Below are positions 14,136 to 22,775 of a stretch of DNA of 34,877 nucleotides, in pieces. Position numbers and translations under genes: made by a program. Position 1 is the stretch's first letter; each line of letters begins with the position of its first letter. Origin of the DNA: Pseudoduganella buxea. GTDB taxonomy: Bacteria; Pseudomonadota; Gammaproteobacteria; Burkholderiales; Burkholderiaceae_D. The stretch spans positions 1 to 34,877 of the forward strand of contig NZ_WNKZ01000072.1 in the NCBI RefSeq assembly GCF_009720835.1, read 5' to 3'. The notes below the pieces were generated by a model. The model was given only the letters and a program-made list of their open reading frames with translations, did no database searches and was not told where the DNA came from.

Positions 14136-17100
14136 TGGCCGGCCAAGACAACAACGACAACAACCCGGCAAGCACGCCCGCCACGGACACGCCGGCGCCG
14201 CGCCCGCGCCGCTGGCTGCGCCGCACGCTGATCGGCGCCGGCGTCACCGTCGTCGTGCTGGGCGGCGTGGTGTGGCTGCTGGGCCGCGAGACCACCCTGC
14301 AGCAGATCGCCGAGCGCGTCGCCCGCGCCAGCAACGGCTCCATCGCGCTGACGGGGGTGACAGGCTCGCTGTATGACCACATGCACATCGGCCGCCTGGT
14401 CTACAAGAGCAAGAGCAGCACCATCACGGCCGAGAATATCGATATCGACTGGTCGCCGCTGCAGTTCTTCTCGGCCGGGATCGAGATCAGCAAGCTCGAT
14501 GTCGCCAATGTGCTGATGCAGAGCACCGGCCCGTCCGAGCCGTTGACGATGCCGGCCACCCTGGCGCCGCCGTTTCGCATCAGCGTGGCCGACGCCAGGC
14601 TGGCCAGGCTGGTGATGGTCAATCAACAGGGCGTGCGCAACGAAGTCACGGCGGTACACGCGCAGCTGTACGGCGACAAGACGCGCTGGCAGTTGAAGAA
14701 CGCGGGCGCGATCACGCCCATCGGCAAGGTCGCTGCGGAGGCCACCATCGGCGCCCAGAAGCCGTTCGCGCTGGAGGGCAAGGCCCGCCTGTCGGAAGTG
14801 CAGTACGCGCCAGGCCAGGCACCGGCGCAATTGAACGCCGCCGTCACCGGCAACCTGGGCTTGATGACGGTGGCCGTCAAGGGCACGTCCGCCAATGCCA
14901 ATGGCGACGGTGTCGTGACGATTGCGCCGTTCGACAAGATCCCCCTGCGTACGGCCGACGTGCGCGCCCATGGCGTCGACCCGTCGCGCTTCCAGTCGGC
15001 CTGGCCCAAGGCCAGCCTGAACATGGAACTGAAGGCGCAGCTGGGCACGGGCGAAAACGTGTCCGGCAGCCTGGCGCTGACCAACACGGCCGAAGCGGGC
15101 CCGCTGGACCAGGGACGCATGCCGTTGAAAGCCGTCACGGCGCGCCTGGGCGGCACCCTGACCGTGGCCACGCTGGACACGGTATTGATCGACCTGGGGG
15201 CGGCCGGCAAGTTCACGGGTGAAGGCAATGTGCACCGCACGGGACCGGATGGCGGCATCGAGACGGCCCAATTCAAGCTGCACACGGACCGCATCGACCT
15301 GCACGCGGTGCACGGCAGTGCCAAGCCGACGGCGATCGCGGGCGACATCACGGCCAGGAGCGTCGGCGAAAAGCAGGACTTCACCGTCGACCTGGCCGAA
15401 AAGAACCTGCGCCTGACGGCCAAGGCCACCCTGGACGGCGCCAACATCAACGTCACCCAGGCACGCCTGCAGGCGGCGCGGGGCAGCGTCAACCTGACCG
15501 GGCAGGCCAGCCTGAAGGACGACAAGCCCTTCAAGGTGGCGGCCACGGTCGAGCGCTTCGACCCGTCCGCCCTGGGCGACTTTCCCCAGGCCGACCTGAA
15601 CGCGGCCATCAATGCCAGCGGCAAGCTGCTGCCCGAGTGGCGCACGGCCGCGGACTTCACGATCCGCCCAAGCCGCCTGTTCGGCCAGCCGCTGGCCGGC
15701 AGCGGCAAGCTCAATGCCGACGCCCGCCACCTGACCGATATCGCCGCCACCCTGGCGCTGGGCCAGAACACGGCGCAATTGAACGGCGACTTCGGCCTGC
15801 CGGCCGAAAAGCTGAACTGGAAGGTCGACGCGAAGCAGCTGACGGCCGTGCGCAGCGACCTGGCCGGCGCCGTCAACGCCACCGGCGTGGCCACGGGCGG
15901 CTATGCCGAGCCGCGCACCACGTTCGCGGCCGAAGCGCGCGGCCTGGCCATGACGGGCGCCAAGGTGCGCGCGCCGGACAGCCTGATTCGCGCTGCGGGC
16001 CAGCTGGCCCTGGCCGGCAAGGACAGGAAGCCCGAAGTGAGCATGAGCGGCAGCGTGGCCAAGGTCAATCCGGCCGCCTTTGCCGCCAGCGCCCCGACGG
16101 GCAATATCAATGCCGAGTTCACGGGCAACGCCCGCCTGGCTGCCGACTGGCGCGCCAATGTCGACCTGAAGCTGCAGCCGGCATCGACCTTGCAGGGCGC
16201 GCCGCTGACGGGCCATGCGAAAGTGGCGGGCAACCATATCCACGTCGACAATGCCGACGTCGACGTGCGCCTGGGCCCGAACAGCCTGGTGGCCAAGGGC
16301 GCCTTCGGCGCGCCGCGCGACCGCCTCGACTGGAAGCTCGACGCGCCCCAGCTGTCCAGCCTCGGTACCGGCTTCGGTGGCGTGCTGCGCGGCTCGGGCA
16401 CGGCCGGCGGCACGATGGACAAGCCGCAGGTGTCGTTCGGCCTGGAAGGCAATGCCCTGCGCTTCCTCACGCACCAGATCCGGTCGCTGAAAGCCACCGG
16501 CACCCTGGGCAATGTGGAAGCGCTGGTGGCCGACATCGATATCGCCGGCTACACCTCGCCCGCGCTGTCGCTGGACCGGGCCCGCCTGCAAAGCAGCGGC
16601 ACCCGCGCCAACCACAGCTTCGTGCTGACGGCCGCCAACCCCGACTTCGATGCCGCCATGCGCCTGCACGGCAGCTGGGCCGGCGACACGTGGAACGGCA
16701 GTATCGACACCCTGCAGAACCGGGGCCGCTTCGCCCTGAACCTGCAGGCGCCGGCGCCGCTGCGCATCGCCGCGCCGAAAGGCCGTGGCGTGGCGGGCCT
16801 GGCGTCGCCCGAGCAGATCGCGCTGAGCAATGCCGTCATCCGCCTGGCCGACGGCAGCATCCGCGTCGAGACCTTGCAGAAGAACGGCGCGAAGTGGAGC
16901 AGCCGTGGCGCGGCGGCCGGCGTGCCCGCTTCCTACCTGGCACAGTTGTCCAGCGCCTGGCGCAACAACGTCAAGTCCGACCTGACCCTGGGCGCCAGCT
17001 GGGCGGTGGCAGTGGCGACCCCCGCCGGCGCCGCTCCCGCGCTGGATGGCTCGGTGCAGGTATTCCGCGAAAAAGGCGATATCACGGTGACGGGCGGCGA

Positions 17101-18559
17101 CAAGCCGTTCGCGCTGGGATTGACGCAGTTGCAGGCCGGCGTCAACGTAACGGGCAATACGCTGCGGCTCCAGGCGGCACTGGACGGTACCCGCGCCGGC
17201 CAGCTGAAACTGGGCGGCACGGCGCAGCTGCGCGATGGCCGCATCCCGTCGGACAGCCCCTTGAACGTGACGGGCAGCGTCAACATCCCGTCGCTGGCGT
17301 GGCTGTCGCCGCTGGCCGGCATCGAGGGACTGGAACTGGACGGCGCGCTGAAGGGCGTCCTGTCCGGCAACGGCACCGTTGGTGCACCCTCGCTCAATGG
17401 CGACGTGACGGGCTCGAACCTGGTGGTCAACTGGGCCGAACAGGGTATCCGCCTGCGCAATGGCGCCTTCGCCGCGCAGATCGCCGGCGACCGGCTGACG
17501 GTGCAGCGCATGCACTTCGAGGGCCGGACCGGCCGCGTCGATGCCGATGGCTGGGCGCGCCTTGCCAACGGCGAGGCGACGATGCAGCTGAAACTGGTGG
17601 CGGACAAGCTGGAACTGCTGTCGCGCCCGGACCGTACCCTGGTGCTGTCCGGCCAGAGTACCCTGGTGCGCGACGCCAAGCGCTTCCAGCTGCAAGGCAA
17701 GTTCCGCGCCGACCGGGGCGATATCGAAATGCCGTCGGAAAGCACGCCCACCATCAGCGACGACGTCGTCATCCTCGGCCGCAGCAAGCCCACCATCAAG
17801 GACGCGGCCGAATCGATGCCGCTGAACGTGGACCTGGAAGCAGACCTCGGCGACGACTTCCGCCTGCGCGGCAAGGGGCTCGACGCCTACCTGGCCGGCG
17901 CGGTGCACGTGCGCGTGGCGGACCGGCGCGCGCCGCGCGTGAACGGCAGCATCCGCGTCGTCAGCGGCACGTATGCCGCCTACGGCCAGCGCCTGGCCAT
18001 CGAGCGTGGCGTCATCAACTTCACGGGCGCGTATGACAACCCGGGCCTGAACATCCTGGCCGTGCGCAAGCGGCCGGAAGGAACCGAGCTGACCGAGACG
18101 AACGTGGAAGCGGGCGTGGAAGTACGGGGCACGGCGCTGGCGCCGCAGGCCCGGCTCGTATCGACGCCGAGCGTGCCGGACAGCGAGAAGCTGTCCTGGC
18201 TGGTGCTGGGCCACAGTACGACGGACATGGCGGGCAATGAAATGGGCTTGCTGGGCACGGCGGCCGGGGCGCTGTTCGGCGGCAAGGGCGGCGGCAGCCT
18301 GGCCAACAAGGTCGGCCTGGACGAGCTGGGCGTCGGCCAGGCCTCGGGCAGCAACGGCAGCGCCAAGGGCCTGGAAAACACCGTCGTCACGGTGGGCAAG
18401 AAGCTGTCGTCCCGCGCCTACCTGAGTTTCGAACAGGGCGCCGGCACGGCGACCTCGCTCGTCAAGCTGCGCTACAAGCTCAATCCGCGCATCACGCTGC
18501 AGTTCCAGACGGGGACGAACAACGCGCTGGATATTCTGTATACCTGGGCCTTCGACTGA
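14135..18559 (+). CDS. tamB: TamB, translocation and assembly module subunit
   Basis: A 1474-residue AsmA/TamB-like protein. The ATG at 14135 overlaps the tamA stop by one base. It has a basic proline-rich cytoplasmic N-terminus (PRPRRWLRR), one signal anchor (about 27-47, TLIGAGVTVVVLGGVVWLLG), a very long beta-rich periplasmic body made of repeated short strands, and a conserved C-terminal TamB (DUF490) domain with ADRGDIEMP, NGSIRVVSGTYAAYGQRLAIERG, TGAYDNPGLNILAVRK and VPDSEKLSWLVLG. The final residues DILYTWAFD are barrel-docking-like. It spans the periplasm as a lipid-conducting bridge to TamA. Length and order are typical for the family. Confidence 0.93.
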   Translation: MAGQDNNDNNPASTPATDTPAPRPRRWLRRTLIGAGVTVVVLGGVVWLLGRETTLQQIAERVARASNGSIALTGVTGSLYDHMHIGRLVYKSKSSTITAENIDIDWSPLQFFSAGIEISKLDVANVLMQSTGPSEPLTMPATLAPPFRISVADARLARLVMVNQQGVRNEVTAVHAQLYGDKTRWQLKNAGAITPIGKVAAEATIGAQKPFALEGKARLSEVQYAPGQAPAQLNAAVTGNLGLMTVAVKGTSANANGDGVVTIAPFDKIPLRTADVRAHGVDPSRFQSAWPKASLNMELKAQLGTGENVSGSLALTNTAEAGPLDQGRMPLKAVTARLGGTLTVATLDTVLIDLGAAGKFTGEGNVHRTGPDGGIETAQFKLHTDRIDLHAVHGSAKPTAIAGDITARSVGEKQDFTVDLAEKNLRLTAKATLDGANINVTQARLQAARGSVNLTGQASLKDDKPFKVAATVERFDPSALGDFPQADLNAAINASGKLLPEWRTAADFTIRPSRLFGQPLAGSGKLNADARHLTDIAATLALGQNTAQLNGDFGLPAEKLNWKVDAKQLTAVRSDLAGAVNATGVATGGYAEPRTTFAAEARGLAMTGAKVRAPDSLIRAAGQLALAGKDRKPEVSMSGSVAKVNPAAFAASAPTGNINAEFTGNARLAADWRANVDLKLQPASTLQGAPLTGHAKVAGNHIHVDNADVDVRLGPNSLVAKGAFGAPRDRLDWKLDAPQLSSLGTGFGGVLRGSGTAGGTMDKPQVSFGLEGNALRFLTHQIRSLKATGTLGNVEALVADIDIAGYTSPALSLDRARLQSSGTRANHSFVLTAANPDFDAAMRLHGSWAGDTWNGSIDTLQNRGRFALNLQAPAPLRIAAPKGRGVAGLASPEQIALSNAVIRLADGSIRVETLQKNGAKWSSRGAAAGVPASYLAQLSSAWRNNVKSDLTLGASWAVAVATPAGAAPALDGSVQVFREKGDITVTGGDKPFALGLTQLQAGVNVTGNTLRLQAALDGTRAGQLKLGGTAQLRDGRIPSDSPLNVTGSVNIPSLAWLSPLAGIEGLELDGALKGVLSGNGTVGAPSLNGDVTGSNLVVNWAEQGIRLRNGAFAAQIAGDRLTVQRMHFEGRTGRVDADGWARLANGEATMQLKLVADKLELLSRPDRTLVLSGQSTLVRDAKRFQLQGKFRADRGDIEMPSESTPTISDDVVILGRSKPTIKDAAESMPLNVDLEADLGDDFRLRGKGLDAYLAGAVHVRVADRRAPRVNGSIRVVSGTYAAYGQRLAIERGVINFTGAYDNPGLNILAVRKRPEGTELTETNVEAGVEVRGTALAPQARLVSTPSVPDSEKLSWLVLGHSTTDMAGNEMGLLGTAAGALFGGKGGGSLANKVGLDELGVGQASGSNGSAKGLENTVVTVGKKLSSRAYLSFEQGAGTATSLVKLRYKLNPRITLQFQTGTNNALDILYTWAFD

Positions 18560-18592
18560 GCGGCAACGCCGGGCCAGGCCCGGCGGTGCCGC
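18560..18592. terminator. Long GC hairpin after tamB
   Basis: GCGGCA (18560-18565) pairs with TGCCGC (18587-18592), and inside it CGCCGGG pairs with CCCGGCG around CCAGG (18567-18585). The hairpin begins right after the tamB stop and lies between convergent genes. There is no T run, so it is probably a bidirectional transcript end. Confidence 0.5.
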
Positions 18593-18595
18593 CTG

Positions 18596-18781
18596 TCAGT
18601 GCACCCGCACTTCGGGATTCTTGTCCGGCACCGGGTCGTCCTGCTCCACGGGAGCGTTCGGATGGTGGGGGTGGGCCGGCTGCGGCACGGGCGAGGGATC
18701 GTCTACCGGCACCGGCAGGTCCGGTGCCCGGTGCGCTTCGATGCGCAGGCCGCGCGGTGACACGATCGTGAAAAGCTCCAT
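18596..18781 (-). CDS. Short proline-rich protein, unknown
   Basis: A 61-residue ORF with a very strong ribosome binding site (AGGAGG about five bases before ATG 18781), the main reason to believe it is expressed. It starts MELFTIVSPRGLRIEAHRAPD, a short beta-like opening, then becomes Pro/His/Asp-rich (PVPVDDPSPVPQPAHPHHPN) and ends KNPEVRVH. It has no signal peptide or membrane segment. It is divergent from the membrane-protein gene at 18885; the 103-base gap carries the perfect palindrome TTGACGTCAA at 18796-18805, which could be an operator. Function unknown. Confidence 0.6.
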   Translation of the reverse strand: MELFTIVSPRGLRIEAHRAPDLPVPVDDPSPVPQPAHPHHPNAPVEQDDPVPDKNPEVRVH

Positions 18782-18884
18782 AAATCCTCCTGTCATTGAC
18801 GTCAACAACGTTAGCACGGACCCTGTTTTGGCGCCGCAGCGTTACAATTTCACCCCGCATACCTTAATCACCGTTAGACCACCC

Positions 18885-19409
18885 ATGCAATTGACCACCA
18901 TCGCGCTGCTGATCCTGATTCCCCTGCTGATCTGGCGCATCTATTCCCGCGTCAAGCGCATCTTCGTGCGCCAGGAATCGCTGAAGTGGAAGCATGCACT
19001 GGGCGCGACATTATTCCCCTTTATGCTGGTGGCGGCAGGCGCCTCGCTGCTGCCCGATATGTTCGCCGTGGCCTGCCTGGGCGGCGCCGCCGTCGCCGGT
19101 GGCTGGCTGGGCGTGTTCGCGCTGAAGAAAACCCGCTTCGAGAACCACGGCCGCCGCTTCTTCTTCAAGCCGTACGACCGCTTCGGCATCGTGCTGTGCC
19201 TGCTGCTGGCAGCGCGCGTGCTGCAGATCGGCGTGGAAATCTATGCCAGCCGGCAGGGCCTGAGCCCGCAGGCCGTGACGCAGGAAGCGCTGCTGCACGA
19301 TCCGCTGTCGCTGGTGCCGTTCGGGCTGCTGGCGGCCTACCTGGCCGTCTACTCGATCGGCATGCTGCGCTGGCGGCGTGCCCAGCCCGTACTGCCGGAG
19401 GTCGAATGA
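18885..19409 (+). CDS. Multi-pass inner-membrane protein, unknown
   Basis: A 174-residue protein starting MQLTTIALLILIPLLIWRIY at ATG 18885. Four to five hydrophobic segments are visible: about 4-18, 40-56, 58-76, 97-112 and 140-160, with a basic loop RIYSRVKRIFVRQESLKWK after the first. The upstream ribosome binding site is poor. Its stop overlaps the start of the next gene as ATGA, so the two are coupled. The pattern (an N-terminal IYSRVKRxFxRQ loop, then a Gly-rich helix) is common in conserved hypothetical membrane proteins of Oxalobacteraceae, but I cannot name a function. Confidence 0.75.
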   Translation: MQLTTIALLILIPLLIWRIYSRVKRIFVRQESLKWKHALGATLFPFMLVAAGASLLPDMFAVACLGGAAVAGGWLGVFALKKTRFENHGRRFFFKPYDRFGIVLCLLLAARVLQIGVEIYASRQGLSPQAVTQEALLHDPLSLVPFGLLAAYLAVYSIGMLRWRRAQPVLPEVE

Positions 19410-20329
19410 ACACGGCAACCCTGTCCCCCGCCGACGTGCTCCCTGCGGACCTTCTGCCGGAAGAACCGCGCATCGACGATGCGCCGCGCCAGCAGATGCT
19501 GACCGAGCGCTTCCTGCTGCCGGCCCTGCCGGAACTGCGCGCCCTGCTGCTGCACCTGCGCGCGCAACTGGACCCGGCGCTGGCCGAACGCATCGGCGGC
19601 GACTATCCGCGCGGGCGCTGCCGCGACATCGCGGTGGCGCTGGAGCGCGCGCTGCTGGAGCTGGCACCGGCGCGGCTGCCCGAGCCTGTCGCGGCGGGCC
19701 TGGTGGCCTTCGCCCGCTTCGTCGAGCAAGGCGGCAACGTGCGCCTGGTATGGGGCGCGCTGCGGGGCCAGGGCCTGCGCCACGTCTTCCTGTTCGGTAC
19801 CCTGTGCGTTGACGTGGCGCCGGACAGCGTCGTGTCCGGCCCGCCGCACGTGACGGTCGTGCCCCTCGCGCAGGCGCGCCTGACACCGGTGCACAACCAC
19901 CGCCAGTACGCGTTGCTGATGGCAAGCCAGTTCGATGCCCGCGTCTATCCGAACCACGTGCTGCCGGCACTGGCGCCGCACGTCCCGCTCCTGATGCTGG
20001 TGCCCGGCGGCAGCGCCAGGCTGGAAGCGCGCGCGCCCTACATGCTGGCGCTGGCGCGGCGCAGCGGCTTCACGTCCAGCTTCGACGCCCTGCACATGAA
20101 GGCGATGTCGCACGCCATGTTCAACGTGGTGGCCAACACCCTGGCGGCGGCCGGCTTCGACGTGGCCGACAGCGCCGGGGAAGGCAAGGCAGCCGCACTG
20201 GAAGCGTGCCGGCAGGCGCGCGACGCCCGTCCCCGCGCGGCCCAGGCCCAGGAAGAAGCGGCCATCGCCGCACTGAAGAAGGCCAATCGCGCCCTGCAGA
20301 TCCTGACGGTTTCCGCACCGCGCGCCTGA
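19406..20329 (+). CDS. Conserved hypothetical protein, cytoplasmic
   Basis: A 307-residue protein translationally coupled to the preceding membrane protein through ATGA. It is helix-rich, with no signal peptide or membrane segment, high in Ala, Leu and Arg. The middle part has a beta-rich section (LRHVFLFGTLCVDVAPDSVVSG, HVTVVPLAQARLTPVHNH), and the C-terminus is an Ala/Glu/Lys helix (AQAQEEAAIAALKKANRALQ). No catalytic motif could be identified. Its TGA stop abuts the TCA stop of the opposite-strand epimerase gene with no intergenic base, forming TGATCA, so there is no room for a terminator between them. Function unknown. Confidence 0.7.
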   Translation: MNTATLSPADVLPADLLPEEPRIDDAPRQQMLTERFLLPALPELRALLLHLRAQLDPALAERIGGDYPRGRCRDIAVALERALLELAPARLPEPVAAGLVAFARFVEQGGNVRLVWGALRGQGLRHVFLFGTLCVDVAPDSVVSGPPHVTVVPLAQARLTPVHNHRQYALLMASQFDARVYPNHVLPALAPHVPLLMLVPGGSARLEARAPYMLALARRSGFTSSFDALHMKAMSHAMFNVVANTLAAAGFDVADSAGEGKAAALEACRQARDARPRAAQAQEEAAIAALKKANRALQILTVSAPRA

Positions 20330-21265
20330 TCAGACCAGGGAGCGCAGCGCTTCCTTCAGGTCGGGATAACGGAAGTCGAAGCCCCCATCGAGCATGCGTT
20401 TCGGCACCACGCACTGCCCTTCCAGGACCAGGTCGGCCTGTTCGCCCAGCAGCAGGCGCACCGGCCAGCCCGGCGTGGGCAGCAGCGCCGGGCGGTGCAG
20501 CAGCCCGGCGGCCGTGCGCGCGAATTCGCCTTGCGTCGCGCACCGGGGCGCCGTGAAGTTCCAGGCGCCCTGCACCGGTTCCTCGCGCCGCGCGAGCCAC
20601 GCCAGCGCGCGCAGCAGATCCTCGACATGAATCCACGACAGGTGCTGCCGCCCGCCGCCCAGCGGTCCGCCGGCGCCCAGCTTGATCGGCAGCAGCATCG
20701 ACGGCAGCGCGCCGCCATGGCCCAGCACGAGGCCGAAGCGGGTGCAGGCCACCTGGACGCCATGCGCGGCCGCTTGCCCGGCCGCCTCCTCCCATTCCCG
20801 GCACAGCTGCGACATGAAGATGGACTGCGGCGGACTCGCTTCCGTCAGTTCCTCGTGCACGCCCTGCGGCTGCACGCCGTAGTAGCCGATGGCCGACGCC
20901 GACAGCAGCAGGCGCGGTTTCACGGCCGCCGTGGCGATCCACGCGACCAGCCGCTGCGTCAGTGCCACGCGGCTGGCGCGCAGCGCGGCCTTGCGCGCTT
21001 CGGTCCAGCGGTGGCCGAGGATGCGGGCACCGGCCAGGTTGACGACGATATCGATGCGCGACTTGCCCGCCAGTTCCGTCAGGGCGCCGATGCAGTGCAC
21101 GCTGGGGCCCAGCACGCGCAACGCGTTGGCCGGGTCGCGCGTCAGGGCGAAAACGTGCTGGCCGTCCGCCAGCAGTGCCGCCACCAGCTGGCGGCCGACG
21201 AAGCCGGTGGCGCCCGTCACGAGCACGGCCTGTCCGGCAGGTCCGAAGCTGAGCGGCTCAGTCAT
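20330..21265 (-). CDS. TIGR01777-type NAD-dependent epimerase (SDR superfamily, YfcH-like)
   Basis: A 311-residue extended SDR protein. It has the Rossmann motif VLVTGATGFVGRQL near the N-terminus, VNLAGARI and RWTEARKAALRASRV, then the family signature SASAIGYYG with Ser and YxxxK-like spacing altered as usual in TIGR01777, WIHVEDLLRAL, and GAWNFTAP before a short C-terminal DUF1731 region (RRPALLPTPGWPVRLLLGEQ, LDGGFDFRYPDLKEAL). The start at 21265 overlaps the end of the DCC gene by eight bases. The substrate is unknown. It is last in the regulator-DCC-DCC-epimerase operon, and fusion or adjacency of DCC proteins with this epimerase is common in Burkholderiales. Confidence 0.88.
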   Translation of the reverse strand: MTEPLSFGPAGQAVLVTGATGFVGRQLVAALLADGQHVFALTRDPANALRVLGPSVHCIGALTELAGKSRIDIVVNLAGARILGHRWTEARKAALRASRVALTQRLVAWIATAAVKPRLLLSASAIGYYGVQPQGVHEELTEASPPQSIFMSQLCREWEEAAGQAAAHGVQVACTRFGLVLGHGGALPSMLLPIKLGAGGPLGGGRQHLSWIHVEDLLRALAWLARREEPVQGAWNFTAPRCATQGEFARTAAGLLHRPALLPTPGWPVRLLLGEQADLVLEGQCVVPKRMLDGGFDFRYPDLKEALRSLV

Positions 21266-21701
21266 CGCGCAGCCCCTTGGTGAAAGGGCTGCCCCGGTGG
21301 CACACATCCCCGTCGCACCGGGGCGCCTGGGCCGGCAGGCGCATGCCGAGCAATCGCGAGACCCGGTAGCGGTTACGTGCGAAATGATCGTAGGCCCAGG
21401 CCAGCGCCGGACGCAGGGGCCGGATACGCAGCGGCAGCACGGCCCACTTCATGCCCACCAGCGAATACGCCGCCTGCATGCTGTCCAGGCCGGACAGCAC
21501 GCGGCCGTCGGCCGTGACGACATGCAGCCGTGCGTTCAGGGCCGCCATGTCCGTCCCCGGCGGGAAGTCGGCGAAACCCGGCGCCGCGATATCGACGAAG
21601 GCCAGCGCGCCGCGCCGGTCGTTGCGGCGCAGGGTCAGCATGGCGTCAAGGCAGAAGGCGCAGGCGCCGTCGTAGTACAGCGTCAGTTCCGGCTTGTTCA
21701 T
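21258..21701 (-). CDS. DCC-family thiol-disulfide oxidoreductase-like protein, copy A
   Basis: A 147-residue protein (DUF393/DCC family) starting MNKPELTLYYDGACAFC. The Asp-x-x-Cys-x-x-Cys signature is intact (DGACAFC). It continues ALAFVDIAAPGFADFP, the loop VVTADGRVLSGLDSMQAAYS, and PLRIRPLRPALAWAYDHFARNRYRVSR, all typical. An upstream in-frame ATG at 21716 exists, but the start at 21701 gives exactly the same length as copy B and the same opening. The C-terminal part has an extra Cys pair motif (PRCDGDVCHRGSPF). It probably arose by tandem duplication: both copies end KGLRDD and are followed by the same GATGACTGA junction. Confidence 0.85.
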   Translation of the reverse strand: MNKPELTLYYDGACAFCLDAMLTLRRNDRRGALAFVDIAAPGFADFPPGTDMAALNARLHVVTADGRVLSGLDSMQAAYSLVGMKWAVLPLRIRPLRPALAWAYDHFARNRYRVSRLLGMRLPAQAPRCDGDVCHRGSPFTKGLRDD

Positions 21702-21708
21702 GGTGTTC

Positions 21709-22152
21709 TCAGTCATCGCGCAGTCCTTTCACGAATGGGCTGCCGGTCTGGCAGGTAGTGCCGTCGCAGCGGGGCGCGCCGGCCGGCACGCGCATGCCGA
21801 AGAAGTCCGATACCTTGTAGCGGTGGCGCGCGAACTGCTCGTAGCACCACGCCATCAGGGGGCGCAAGGGGCGAATCCGCAGCGGCCAGACGACCCAGCC
21901 CAGGCCCACCAGCCGGTAGATGGCCTGCATGCTGTCCAGGCCCGTCAGCACGCGACCGTCCGCCGTCACCGAGTGCAGCCTGGCGTTCAGGGTGGCCATG
22001 TCTGTCCCGGGCGGAAAATCGGCAAAGCCCGGCGTCGCCAGGTCGACAAAGACCAGCACGCCGCGGCGGTCGTGGCGCTTCAGCATGCTCACTTCGGCCA
22101 CGCAGAAGCCGCAGGTGCTGTCGACGTAGATGGTCAGTTCCGGTGTCGTCAT
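21709..22152 (-). CDS. DCC-family thiol-disulfide oxidoreductase-like protein, copy B
   Basis: A 147-residue paralog of the next gene, starting MTTPELTIYVDSTCGFC with the DxxCxxC motif intact (DSTCGFC). It shares DFPPGTDMATLNARLHSVTA, GRVLTGLDSMQAIYRLVG and PLRIRPLRPLMAW with copy A and ends with PRCDGTTCQTGSPFVKGLRDD-type residues. GAGGAGG upstream of the start overlaps the stop of the regulator gene, ten bases away, so the regulator and this gene are in one operon. The DCC family is assumed to act in thiol-disulfide exchange; the substrate is unknown. Confidence 0.87.
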   Translation of the reverse strand: MTTPELTIYVDSTCGFCVAEVSMLKRHDRRGVLVFVDLATPGFADFPPGTDMATLNARLHSVTADGRVLTGLDSMQAIYRLVGLGWVVWPLRIRPLRPLMAWCYEQFARHRYKVSDFFGMRVPAGAPRCDGTTCQTGSPFVKGLRDD

Positions 22153-22162
22153 GGTGGCCTCC

Positions 22163-22684
22163 TCAGCCCAGCAGCTTGGCGACCTTGCCGCCCATATTGA
22201 TAAAGCGTTTCAAGGTGGCCGGCGGCAGGTGCTTGTAGTCGTCGTAGCTGTCGGTCAGCATCTCCAGGAATTCCAGCACCTGCGCCATGCGCTCGCGCGT
22301 GGCGTCTTCCAGGCCCTTGTCCCCTTCCGCTTCGATGGCGCACTGGCGCAGCACCGTCAGGGTGGGATCGATCTCGCGGCGCTTGCGCTCCTCGACGATG
22401 GTGCGGAAGATTTCCCACACGTCCTGCAGCGCGACGAAATGGTCGCGCCGGTCGCCCAGCACGTGCGTCACCTTGACCAGGCCCCAGCTCTGCAGCTCCT
22501 TGATGCTGTTGCTGACATTCGAGCGCGCCACGCCCAGCTTCTCGACGATCTGCTCGGCGTTCAGCGGCGCATTGGCCAGGAACAGCAGCGCATGGATTTG
22601 CGCCACGGTGCGGTTCACGCCCCAGCGCGTGCCCATCTCGCCCCAGTGCAGGACGTATTTCTGTTCGGTTGGACTCAAGCTCAT
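22163..22684 (-). CDS. GbsR/MarR-family transcriptional regulator
   Basis: A 173-residue winged-helix regulator with an AGAGAAG ribosome binding site. The HTH region is LNAEQIVEKLGVARSNVSNSIKELQSWGLVKVTH (about 42-75), followed by the wing DRRDHFVAL and a C-terminal helical dimerisation part (IFRTIVEERKRREIDPTL...MLTDSYDDYKHL). This is the layout of GbsR-type MarR relatives. It heads the operon with the two DCC genes and the epimerase. A perfect palindrome lies 12 bases upstream of its start, so autoregulation is likely. The ligand is unknown. Confidence 0.88.
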   Translation of the reverse strand: MSLSPTEQKYVLHWGEMGTRWGVNRTVAQIHALLFLANAPLNAEQIVEKLGVARSNVSNSIKELQSWGLVKVTHVLGDRRDHFVALQDVWEIFRTIVEERKRREIDPTLTVLRQCAIEAEGDKGLEDATRERMAQVLEFLEMLTDSYDDYKHLPPATLKRFINMGGKVAKLLG

Positions 22685-22695
22685 TATCTTCTCTT

Positions 22696-22715
22696 ATTTC
22701 TGTCGTTACAGAAAT
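22696..22715. promoter_or_regulatory. Palindromic operator in front of the GbsR/MarR-type regulator
   Basis: ATTTCTGT (22696-22703) and ACAGAAAT (22708-22715) are perfect 8-base arms separated by CGTT. The site sits 12 bases before the regulator start in a short, AT-richer gap, where a dimeric winged-helix repressor would bind to control its own operon. The assignment to this regulator is inferred from position. Confidence 0.65.
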
Positions 22716-22775
22716 TTTAGACGAAACGAGCCGGAAGTCAAGGCTGCTGGCCAGCTAAGCCCGGTTCAAACCGGT

